Below are positions 1-9,145 of a stretch of 64,000 nucleotides of DNA, piece by piece. Source of the DNA: Gracilariopsis chorda (lineage: Eukaryota > Rhodophyta > Florideophyceae > Gracilariales > Gracilariaceae); contig NBIV01000002.1 in NCBI GenBank assembly GCA_003194525.1, positions 620,001 to 684,000 of the forward strand, given 5' to 3'. Positions within the stretch are counted from its first letter, which is position 1. The number at the start of each line of letters is the position of its first letter. The notes beneath the pieces were generated by a model. It made no database searches. It was given only the letters and a program-made list of their open reading frames with translations, and had not been told where the DNA came from. Both the position numbers and the translations under genes were made by a program.

Positions 1-415
1 GCATGTGTGACCGGCCGTCACGCCGGTGATCTCCGTCGCCGCACGGCGCGTCCCGGCGTTTCGTTTCAATTTGAAACGGCTCTTTTCCGAATTTTCAAAA
101 ACTGCCCCGAGCGCATCATCTTCCCACCGCCCACATCACCGCCCGCTTGCTAGCCGTTACGCGCAGTCGCGTGTCCGTCATCCATCACCCCCCGCCCACT
201 GCACTCGACACATACACACCCCCTCTCCACTTCCTTCTCCTTCTCCTCCACGTCCACCGCGACTGCGAGGCGTCCCTTTTCCTCGCCTTCACACATCCAT
301 AACTTCTCCATCCGCTTCCGTACCATCCTTGCCCGCACTTTCAATCCCCTCATCCCCCGTCTTCATCCGCTCATCCGCTTCCATACCATCCTTGCCCGCA
401 CTTTCAATCCCCGTC
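1..415 (+). promoter_or_regulatory. Promoter/5' leader of the ARM-kinase gene
   Basis: This pyrimidine-rich region lies upstream of the first in-frame ATG. The word AATTTGAAACGGC at 68-80 combines a CHR-like TTTGAA with a MYB-like AACGG, and it recurs in the kinesin promoter at 16415-16427. Two direct copies of a 41-nt C/T-rich unit (309-349 and 372-412, one mismatch) end just before the ATG at 416. The reading frame stays open back to a GTG at 26, but there is no ATG in that stretch, so I treat it as non-coding. Confidence 0.55.
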
Positions 416-3412
416 ATGCCGCTCTTCCGCCGAAAGGATAAGCGCAAGCCACCCCCAGAGCCCGTCCGTCAGAAGCAGACCCCATTACTCGATCGAAACG
501 CTGCAGCTGCCGCCGCTGCCGCCGCAGCTCAGCAACCTTCCGCTCAGCAAATTCGCCGTCTTAACACCGCACGCCGTGCCGACAAGGAGAACGTCAAGCG
601 CTCCGATGATTCCCACCGTCGCTGGGGCAAACGCACCCCCGCTGCGGATCGGAAAAAGCATCGACCCCGTCATCAACCCGCCGTTCTAAACAAGTCCGTC
701 ACGTCCGATCGAAGACGCTCCGTAAAAGTCGCATCCCCCCCCGTCGCATCCAGTGCATATCAAAATCAACAACCTTCCGTCACAAAAAAGACGTCCACCG
801 ATCCCAAACTCTCCTCTTCTAAACTACAATCCTCGCACGCGCAACAACAGCAACACCAACAGCAACCCCAAAAAACCCATCGTCGAAAACCATCCAAAGA
901 GAGACTGGCGTCCAATTCTCAACCTACTTGGCCTCACATTGATCTCATCCGTCTTTTGCGCGCGGATGATGTTTCCGCCGCTGACATCCCGGTACGTCGA
1001 ATAGCCGCTGCTGCAAGTCGTGACAATGCCACTCGTCTCAAAATGATCCGTGAGGGTGCTGCCGCCGCCCTTGTAAACCTTCTGCACAGCGAACACGCCA
1101 CCCTGGATATGCGCCGTAACGCCACATTTGCCATTGCCGAACTCGCCGTTCTGGAAGCCTGTGAGGACGAGCTGGTCGCCTCAGGCACCGTCCCCATTCT
1201 CATTTGTCTCATCGACCACTCCAAGAACCGCGACCGATCCATGTTGGGAAACGCATGTAGAGGCCTTCGCAACCTGCTTGGAGGCAAGCAATCCACGGCC
1301 GTGCAAGCCGCCAAGTTTGGGTGCGTCGAGCATTTGCTCACTATCATTGACGGACGCACGGGCAGAGAGGAGCAGCCAGAGGTCGTTGTCGAGGCCATTG
1401 CAGCGCTGTCCAATCTCTCGCATCACGGTTTACAATTCCAGCGTTACGTTATCAAACACGGTGGTATCGCTGCGCTTACTAGCCTTGGCATGCGCACTGA
1501 CCATGAGGAAGCGCTGTTTCACGTTGTCAATGTCCTCGCGGAGTTTGCTAGAGAGGCCTCCTGTTTGAAGCACATCATCAATGCAGGCGGTCTCAACGCC
1601 GCCTTTCGCGCGCTGCAAACAGCGAGGGATGCAGAGGTTGTTGCGGAGGCTTCGCGCCTCATTGGCAATGTCGCTGTCACCCAGAAAGCCCGTCTCGCGG
1701 TAAGAGAAGCCGGCGGTTTGCTCGCACTCATTGATCGCTTGACGCGCTGCAAAACCTTCAAGGGCATTGTTCCCGCATTTGACATCGTCCGAGCCATTTC
1801 CAATGTCTGTGTTGACGGAAAGGCCGCGTCTGACGCGCTTACCCAGCGTGATTCTGCAAGCGTTTTGTTGCATGTATTCACGGCCCAGGATGCGCCCGAA
1901 AAGCTTGTTAAAGCCGCTTTTTATGCCTTGCACGTCCTTGCGCATGGCAGCCCTACTAGGCGATCGAAAGTTCTCTATGCGATTGGCACGCACGTGAAGT
2001 CTGCTGGCTTGGCAGGCCTTCCCGTCACTAGGCTGTATGATTTGCGACAATCCATCGTTGAGGGCAGTGTAGCTGGCGACAGGAACGCATCCGCCGCCAT
2101 GCCGGAAAGCTTGGAACGATTGTCTAGAGCATCTGTGAGGCTTATTAACTCAGGCGTGCTCAACCATTCCAGGGGGAATATTGTATATACGAAGGCTGGC
2201 GTTGCAGCTGGTACTCACCTTATGCAGGGGCATGCCCCCGCCCATGCAGTGCAACGAGTAACAGAGGCTGCCTGTTCCAACGGTGATCGCCCGAATGGCC
2301 ACTTGAGACCAGGTATGAAAGCTTCAAACCTTGCTCGAAAATCGAGTAGGCCGACAGAGAAGTTCCGATCAACCGGACGTGTTCTTTCGGTCACACAACC
2401 GTGCAAGCGAAAGGGTCCATCGGGTCTAAAGCAGTTGGCGGAAGCCAGAGTCGAAGACGACGACTATCAGGACCTACCGCGTGGAAACGAGGAAGCTATG
2501 GCGAGCGATGCAGTCTTGAGGGCTCGTATGCTCGAGAAGGAAGCCGATGGAAACATGACACAAGACTTTTTCGAAATTGGACAGATACTAGGCAAAGGTG
2601 GCTATGGTTCAGTGTTTATGGCAAAGGACGTTCGCTCCGGTGAGCTGGTGGCGATAAAGAGATTCCATAACAGTGGTGCTCTTGTCGACAAAAAGGCCGT
2701 AAAAGAGCAAAACATATGGAGAGGTTTACATCACTCAAACGTTGTTGAGTTCAAAGGCAGTTTTGTTGGAGATAATGGGTCGCTTAATCTGGTTGTGGAG
2801 TATGTGGATGGGTTAAGTCTTGCCGAGCATCTTTCGCAATACACTGCCTTTCCAGAAACTCTCGTTGCCGAAATCGCTCGGCAAGTTTTGTGTGGTCTCG
2901 AGTACCTACATGATAACGGGGTTACTCATCGCGATTTGAAACCTGCCAACATTTTGGTTGACAGCGCTGCTACGGTGAAGATCTGCGATTTTGGCGTTAG
3001 TCGATCCGAGAATGTTCAAACTATCAACCCCGGTCAACAGCATATGGTCGGTACTCCATGGTACATAGCTCCTGAAATGGTAGAGTACAGGCCTTATACT
3101 ACTAGTGTAGACGTTTGGAGTCTGGGCTGTACGGTTCTTGAGTTGGCAACTGGGCGAAGACCGTATCATGAGCTTAGTGCGATGCAAGTTCTTTTCCGGA
3201 TGGTGGAGGACCGTCGCCCACCAATTCCATCGCACCTAAGCGAGGAGGCACAGGACTTCCTCAAATCATGTTGGGTCTGGGACCCCCAGGAAAGACCATC
3301 CGCCCACGAGCTCCTGCGACATCCGTTTATTCTCAAGGCACGAAAGTTCAGCGGCTCTTCGAAGCCAGCAACAACCACTCCGAGTACGAGTGAAGATATA
3401 TTTGAAATGTAA
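416..3412 (+). CDS. Armadillo-repeat protein kinase (N-terminal ARM repeats, C-terminal STE/MAP3K-like Ser/Thr kinase)
   Basis: Intronless 998-aa protein started at the first in-frame ATG (MPLFRRKDK). Residues 1-170 are basic and low-complexity with an Ala run and Gln-rich stretches. About 175-540 is a run of ARM-like helical repeats (NATFAIAELA, AIAALSNLSHH, LIGNVAV). A complete kinase domain follows at about 715-970: Gly loop GKGGYGSVF, VAIKRF lysine, catalytic HRDLKPANIL, DFG in CDFGVS, activation segment GTPWYIAPEM, and VDVWSLGCT. All catalytic residues are present, so an active kinase is expected. The kinase resembles the STE11/CDC7/MAP3K-epsilon group. In MAP3K-epsilon the ARM repeats follow the kinase, so this order is reversed. 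The CHR/MYB-like word upstream hints at cell-cycle expression. The substrate is unknown. Confidence 0.88.
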   Translation: MPLFRRKDKRKPPPEPVRQKQTPLLDRNAAAAAAAAAAQQPSAQQIRRLNTARRADKENVKRSDDSHRRWGKRTPAADRKKHRPRHQPAVLNKSVTSDRRRSVKVASPPVASSAYQNQQPSVTKKTSTDPKLSSSKLQSSHAQQQQHQQQPQKTHRRKPSKERLASNSQPTWPHIDLIRLLRADDVSAADIPVRRIAAAASRDNATRLKMIREGAAAALVNLLHSEHATLDMRRNATFAIAELAVLEACEDELVASGTVPILICLIDHSKNRDRSMLGNACRGLRNLLGGKQSTAVQAAKFGCVEHLLTIIDGRTGREEQPEVVVEAIAALSNLSHHGLQFQRYVIKHGGIAALTSLGMRTDHEEALFHVVNVLAEFAREASCLKHIINAGGLNAAFRALQTARDAEVVAEASRLIGNVAVTQKARLAVREAGGLLALIDRLTRCKTFKGIVPAFDIVRAISNVCVDGKAASDALTQRDSASVLLHVFTAQDAPEKLVKAAFYALHVLAHGSPTRRSKVLYAIGTHVKSAGLAGLPVTRLYDLRQSIVEGSVAGDRNASAAMPESLERLSRASVRLINSGVLNHSRGNIVYTKAGVAAGTHLMQGHAPAHAVQRVTEAACSNGDRPNGHLRPGMKASNLARKSSRPTEKFRSTGRVLSVTQPCKRKGPSGLKQLAEARVEDDDYQDLPRGNEEAMASDAVLRARMLEKEADGNMTQDFFEIGQILGKGGYGSVFMAKDVRSGELVAIKRFHNSGALVDKKAVKEQNIWRGLHHSNVVEFKGSFVGDNGSLNLVVEYVDGLSLAEHLSQYTAFPETLVAEIARQVLCGLEYLHDNGVTHRDLKPANILVDSAATVKICDFGVSRSENVQTINPGQQHMVGTPWYIAPEMVEYRPYTTSVDVWSLGCTVLELATGRRPYHELSAMQVLFRMVEDRRPPIPSHLSEEAQDFLKSCWVWDPQERPSAHELLRHPFILKARKFSGSSKPATTTPSTSEDIFEM

Positions 3413-4645
3413 TCAGCTTGTTTGTTGTAAATTCATTGGACTTCAGCACATGGGTAGTAAGAGTAGAATTGTAGGGCATTTTGACTACCATTCGTTCTAA
3501 CAGTTCACGGATGACGCAGCAGGAGCAAGCTGTCATGCACATTGGGTTTTGCCTTTCCGCTTGGGAAATTCTTAGACAGACTTGCTTCTGCCTACAGCAA
3601 ACAAACGGCAGAATCCATACGAATCAAAACCTGAATATGCCGTTCGTGCCCTTCGTAGATAGGTTGTGACACAGATGCCTGTCCCTTTTATGTGTTAACG
3701 GCAAACAAACCCTTCAGAAGTCTATTCATCTTTCAAAGACTAGTACGAACGTACGCCCGCGATAATTTTCTCGACACTGCGGAACGATGGGTCGCTTCAC
3801 AGCCGAGAAGAGTGAAGCTTCTTCACGAAAACTAGTAGTCCCATGTTGCAGACGGATTGGACCTGTTAGCATCTTTGTACTCTGCTATTAATACTTGTAC
3901 CCGAGCAGCATTGTCAGCTTTGTCTTCTAGATGCATCAGCACACCAAGCATTCTGCTTCCTTGTCCCAAATATAGAAGCTAATAACGATGAGACATGCTA
4001 TTAGGCGTGAAAGAACGCGTTGCCGGTATCAGCTCAACACTCCGTAGACTCTACCTCTGTAGAGCCAGGAAGTCTTCGTGAGGAAACTTTCCATGGTCTC
4101 TTGGAAATTTCCGTAGTGACTAGCATGGACTCCACGTGGCAAGAACTTGGCATAGAATCCTGAATAGTAGTACACCTGTCATAGTATTCAAGGCCCCAAG
4201 TATAGCCTTACGTGCTCGCATGTATGCTTTCGTGTCCATACGGAATGTTTACGCACTTAAACCTCTTACCTACCATCTTTCAGACAATAACGTCAGTGTT
4301 GATCATTGTCTTGAAGGTGCAAGACTACGTCGCTCGTTCTTTCTTGCCCACAGATCTGCACACAGAATACTACAACTTGATCGGCGCCTTGATCCTTTGA
4401 TTGTACGTAGTTCATCAATCCTTTGTACAAACTTGCTTCTACTTGAGCACAGAAATGCGCAATCTGACTCTGGAGCGCGATGCTTTTGTTCGTAATGAAC
4501 TACGAGTCTGGAAACTACGACAATATATTCAACAAATGTCATTGAAACCATTTCAGAACGTATCGAAACTACATTCGTTAGATGTTGATGTGAAATTGGC
4601 AATTGCCAAAACCCAATACAATGAAATGACAACATTTCTGCAATC
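3413..4645. other. Intergenic region, no convincing gene
   Basis: This is the 3' flank of the ARM-kinase and, beyond the LINE, the place where the displaced 3' end of RRP4 would lie on the minus strand. Reading the minus strand from 4645 in the RRP4 frame meets a TGA directly after the target-site copy, and no clear RRP4 C-terminus follows. A short stretch near 4460 (SRVRLRISVL) vaguely resembles the Rrp4 C-terminal helix but is flanked by stops. Short open frames here show no domain. Confidence 0.4.
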
Positions 4646-4659
4646 ACAGAAAAAGGAAC
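4646..4659. repeat. Target-site duplication, 3' side of LINE
   Basis: The 14 bases ACAGAAAAAGGAAC abut the (GAA)n tail of the minus-strand LINE and match 13 of 14 bases of ACAGGAAAAGGAAC at 7901-7914. This is the expected footprint of target-primed reverse transcription. Confidence 0.8.
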
Positions 4660-7600
4660 ACTTCTTCTTCTTCTTCTTTATTTTGGGTTCAATATGTCTG
4701 ATTACGGCATATTGATAGAGGTTTTTTCTTTTTATGAGAGAAACCTCTCTCTCCTAAGAAAGGCTAACAACTTCTGTGGCCACTGGCGGACTATCTCCGC
4801 CAAAGTCTTACCTTTTCTCTCTGCTGCGGCAGGAAGCTCGCGTCTCCTAGAATCTGTCCGTTTAGTACAACGAAGCACATAGTGTTCAGGGCTGTTGGTA
4901 GCGCGCGTGTTACAGTCACATCGTGATGGTTTCCCTTCTATGTAACTTGCAACAGGGTGAAACTTCGACGTGTGTCCTACATAGATCTGAGACAGCGTGA
5001 CTTCTGCTTTCCGAGGCGATATGATGCCTTTTAGTTCTTCTGGGACATCATTGATCAAAGGCTTGGCTTTAGAGGCAGCCATTATTCGTGTCTTGGCGCC
5101 CTCAAAGTAGACCGGTACTCTGACTTGATCTTTCATAGGAGTGCTCAAACCTTGCTTTGCAAGGCTATCCACCCGTTCATTCTGCGGAAGGCCGCAGTGC
5201 CCGGGTATCCAAACGATATCAACGAAACAGCCTCTTTGGTCGGTGATGGAACTTAGTATTCGTGAAACAGTTTGTAACGAAGAAGGTTGCTATCGAAGAG
5301 AGCTCTGCAACCCATCTACCATACTTTTAGAGTCCGTTGCCAATCTGATTCGTCCTTTCCATCCTTCTTCACATCTTTGCAAAACCTTTTCAAGCGCGTG
5401 TTTTGCAGCGGTGACTTCTGCTGTGAACGAGGACACTTCCACTCCAGCCGGGAGTGTGGCATGTTCTTGTTCAGGACTGTTCTCGTACCACGAGATAGTG
5501 TAGGCTGCAGCTTCTACCTTCTTCAGAGAAAGGAGCTGGTATCCCAATTTATGCCCGTCTGCATCTAGTATGATCTGGGAATCCAGACAGGAGTAAGCCA
5601 TGACAAATTCATCATCATAATATACCACCATGTCTGGCATTCGGCGATGCCGTTCATAGAACTGGCGGCACTGAGGGTGTGCTGTCATCGATATGACAAA
5701 CGTCCTAGCGTTGCCTGTAAACCATCCATCCGTCCACTCTACCGCAATTCGAGATTCCCTGTTCTCTGGTTGTCTTGATGGCTCTCCTACCGAGCCATCG
5801 CTCTAAACTTCGCATTTTGCTGGCTGTAGTGCACCCAGCAGTGCTTGCGCTGCTTCCTGTTGGACTGCCTTGTTATCGTCTTTGGAACACGGAGTATAAT
5901 GGAACTCCACATTCTCTATTATGGCGAGTCCTGGCTCGATTGAAAGCGAGGCGCGCGGCAGATGAAGAAGGCCGAGCTCTGCCAGTTTCTTCTCTGCTTC
6001 TCTTTTCAATGTAGACCTCTTTTTCCTGATTCGCGTATTGGAGAGTGTTAAGATTGATTGCTGTACCGGTATATCCTCGGGAAGCCGCTTGATCTTTTCA
6101 TATAGTGCTGCGGCTTTGAGAGCAGCTATCTCTTGGAGTGACTTGACTTTGGTCAGTTCCCGAAGTTGCTCGACTGGTGTGGATTTAACACATCCTGTTT
6201 GGATTCTCAATCCTACATTTTGGGCTCTTTCGAGGTTCCGTATGTCTGTGTCGGAAGCATTTGGAATTGCCACTCCGGCGCTGTATGTGGCTATGGGCTC
6301 GATGAACCCTTGTCTAAATGTGTGCATCGTTTGCGAATTTGCACCCCAACTTGTTCCTGTTAGTCTCCTCAAAATCCTGCATCTACTCAAATACTTGCTT
6401 CTCACCTTCTTCAGGTGTTCCTTAAAGTTCAACCGACTGTCCAGCTGCAGTCCAAGAAATCGCACGCTGTTTGACGGGGTAACCAAAGTCCCGTTCACTG
6501 AAACCGCCAGTTGCTCGATGTCCCTTTTCCAGTTTTTGTATGTGAAGGGGACTAGAACGGTTTTTGCTGCATTCATCTTGATCTTGTTGCGGGCACAATA
6601 AGTTTCTAGTTTGTGTACTGCCCCCTGCAGTGCTGTTTGACAGCGTGTGAGGGTGTTCGCGGTTACCCATATTGCGGTGTCGTCCGCGAACATACTAATC
6701 CTTATTGATCGATTTCGTTCGCATACTGCTTTGTCCAAGTCTGCGTTGTATGCGATCCATAGCGAAGGGGATAGCGTACCCCCTTGTGGCAGGCCTTGTG
6801 GCACGACACGTTCCGAGCTTAGCGCTGTGCTCCACCGGCACCGCCACCTCCTGTCCATGATGAATGCCCGTATCCATCTCCATAGAAAAGTTGGACATTG
6901 CATGTTTCCCAGTTTCACCATGAGGTCATGATGCGGGACACGGTCGTACGCAGCTGAGAAGTCGCAGAATATAGCCATGGTTTGTTTCTTCTTATTCCAT
7001 CCGTGTGTCACTCCTTCACATAAGGCCTCTATCTGCTCCTCAGTTGACCTGTGCATACGAAATCCTGCTTGGCTGTGCGGCAAGAGTGGCTGTAGCCATT
7101 GCATGAAAACTTTATACACCATTCTCTCCGCTGTACGGGCCATGACGGAAGTTAGAGATATCGGTCGGAACTTACGTTCAGGTCCTGGCTTGGGAATGGG
7201 TATCAACATTGACACTCGCCATTTTGCAGGTACCTCAAAGTTCTTGAATGACCTATTGATAATCTGGAGCAGCCTTAGCTTTCCAACCTCTGGTAGATGA
7301 TGAAGTAATGCTATCTCGATACCGTCTAAGCCGGGTGTTTTCTTCGGATTCATCTCTGCTAAAGCAACCTGCAAGTGCTGCGTCTTGAAGGTAATCGAAC
7401 TCTCGTTTTGTGCCCGTCGATGATAGGAGTCGAGAAGTCTCCTGTACCGGTTTCTAATTTCCGTTCCATTGCCTTCGGATTTTCCTTTCTTTATCTCGTG
7501 CCTTAGAAACCATTTCGCCCGTCTCCTATCTGTCCAACCTTCTCCACCTGGGGGACAAAGTGATTGAGTTGAATGTTTTCCTTGTTCCATGGCTTTAACG

Positions 7601-7900
7601 ATCTTCCATAGCTTTGTATCTTCTGATGTCGGTGACAGATCGGACATGAGTTCCCGCCACGCATTTCTTTTCAGCTTGTCTATTACGCGGGCGGTATCAT
7701 GTCGTATCCTATCCAAGTTTGACTTCGATTCATCTGTGGGGTTCATTCTGTATTCCCTCCAGGCTTCCTGTCTCCTTGTGACCGCTTCAGAAGCTTCTTC
7801 TGACCACCATGGGTTGGATTGGGCTCGGTTGCCTTTCGGGATAGTTTTGTGCGCTGCTTTGAGAACATCTCCAATAAAATGGCATCCTTCCGAGTCTGTG
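4660..7900 (-). mobile_element. Non-LTR retrotransposon (I/ingi-like LINE with RT and RNase H), 5'-truncated
   Basis: A 3.24-kb element bounded by a 14-bp near-perfect target duplication. On the minus strand it begins inside the polymerase ORF, so the endonuclease domain is missing. It continues through reverse transcriptase, RNase H and a Cys/His motif. It ends with a short 3' UTR and the tail AATAAA(GAA)n at about 4683-4660. RNase H downstream of RT and a simple-repeat tail fit the I superfamily. It is inserted in the RRP4 gene in the same orientation. Related tails occur near 12.49, 22.02, 22.17 and 34.73 kb. Confidence 0.9.
4732..7900 (-). pseudogene. LINE ORF2 remnant: reverse transcriptase, RNase H, Cys/His C-terminus, with two in-frame TAG stops
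   Basis: One reading frame runs from about 7900 to 4732, interrupted only by TAG codons at about 5805-5803 and 5289-5287. The start is cut off by truncation: coding similarity (NPWWSEEA and upstream) extends beyond the first ATG at 7746. RT motifs are TPGLDGI, FRPISLTS, QAGFRMHRST, FCDFSAAYD, LPQGGTLSPS and the catalytic SMFADDTAIW. RNase H shows LATDSKSMVDGL and, after the second TAG, VWIPGHCGLPQNERVDSLAK. The C-terminus has C-x-C...H-x4-C (CDCNTR...HYVLRC). Both breaks are amber codons without frame change, so the copy is fairly young or was read through. Confidence 0.85.
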
Positions 7901-7914
7901 ACAGGAAAAGGAAC
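7901..7914. repeat. Target-site duplication, 5' side of LINE
   Basis: ACAGGAAAAGGAAC is the partner of the copy at 4646-4659. It falls inside the RRP4 reading frame (codons for NGFLFL on the minus strand), so it marks the exact insertion point. Confidence 0.8.
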
Positions 7915-8559
7915 CCGTTGTTGCGCAGAGTCATGTGCACTCCGCAGGGCAGTTCATGAAAGTGCTTCTTTGCTCGTTTCACCAGTTCGGATTGCAAGGT
8001 GACCAACTGTCCAGCGTCCACCGGACAGCTTTCTATACCGTAACATTCTCGCGTGGAGGGCGACGCTGCCGTGTTTTCGTCGTTCCTGAACTTCAGCACT
8101 GACCAAATCACCCTCTTTGAAATACTCACGCATGTTGAGTTCATCCTCTTGATTGCGACGTCGGTGCACGCCGCCGGGCAATTTGATGGCGGTGAGCAAC
8201 AAGAAGGCAAGTTTGGTAGCATTGACATCCATTTTGTAGCGCTTACTGGCAATTTCAACGACGCGTCCACCCACAACGTCGCCGGTTTCCAGAATGTATC
8301 GCGAGCGCAGTGGCATGACCATGACCAGTTTGTTGACGCGTGAGATGACGCCGGCGCGAGTGGCGTTGAGCACATTTCCGGACTCGCCGCAGCTGAGCAA
8401 GGTTCGGCGCGCTCGCACGGAATGGTCCTCGGTGAGAATTACGGAGCCTGGGGATGTGATGGGCACGTGGGACAGCCGGGAAACAGCTTTGGCGTTGTCG
8501 GAGAGGCGCTTCGGACGAAGAATGGTGAACGAAGCGGACGAGCTCCTTTGCGCTTCCAT
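7901..8559 (-). pseudogene. RRP4: Exosome subunit RRP4 (EXOSC2-like), frameshifted and cut by LINE insertion
   Basis: RRP4 is an S1/KH cap subunit of the RNA exosome, acting in nuclear and cytoplasmic 3'-to-5' RNA processing. The ATG at 8559 opens an N-terminal and S1 region with strong family signatures: VNKLVMVMPLRSRYI, GDVVGGRVVEIASKRYK, LPGGVHRRRNQEDELNMR and EGDLVSAEVQ. Just after RYRKLSGG (about 8013) the frame must shift by one base to continue as GQLVTLQSELVKRAKKHFHELPCG and NNGFLFL, which are the KH-proximal RRP4 motifs. The LINE then begins at 7900, removing about 80 C-terminal residues. No splice sites fit the shift. Since RRP4 is normally essential, an intact copy probably exists elsewhere. 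Confidence 0.85.
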
Positions 8560-9145
8560 TGCGGTGTTGCGGTTTGCGCGCGGATCGGGGCCGCCGACAA
8601 GGACAAGCTAACTGCACTGAAGGTACAGGTAGGTATTGCTATCGTTTACCGTTGGTACCGTTGTGCCGGTATCTTCCCGCAGTGGAACATGACATTGTGA
8701 TGCATGTCGAGGAAGTGTGCGCTTGATCTGCAAGCGCCATCCATTCTCCGCATGTGAAATTAACAGTAGTCTACCGCATCACGCCCCTTCGCGGCCGTAG
8801 TGCATCGGAAACGAGATCATGTACTGTAATGGAAGATGTAAGGGCATATTTGAAATTGGTGTGGGACTTACACCGATTCAAAACCTAGAGTTTTGTTGAC
8901 TGCTGGCCTGCTCTTTGCCCTGTTTTTAATGGGTTTTTAATCTCCTCCTAGCGAAGAACAGCAATTTGCACCTGGTTGGATTGTCAATGCGCACCCCACT
9001 CACCTCTTTTCTATTCTTGTCTGCCTCACGTTTGAAGTTGTCTCCTGGTTCCTACTAAACCTCTCTTCTACTTTGTTTCCCAATTCTTGTCTTCCCGCAT
9101 TTCTCCGACGTGTGTTGTATTGTGTGAGAAGTTCTTTCTTCAAAC
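8560..9145. other. Intergenic region between RRP4 and the transposase gene
   Basis: Divergent promoters are expected here for RRP4 (-) and the hAT transposase (+). An imperfect inverted repeat (AATTGGTGT / ACACCGATT) lies at about 8856-8880. I could not find terminal inverted repeats matching the 3' flank of the transposase. Confidence 0.35.

Noticed and set aside
26..415. N-terminal extension of the ARM-kinase from 26
   Set aside because: The frame is open but starts with GTG, contains no ATG, is low-complexity, and includes the CHR/MYB-like promoter word and leader repeats.
8005..8030. An intron in RRP4 instead of a frame shift
   Set aside because: Only about 15 nt separate the two coherent frames, far below any intron here, and there is no fitting GT-AG pair. 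A one-base insertion explains it.
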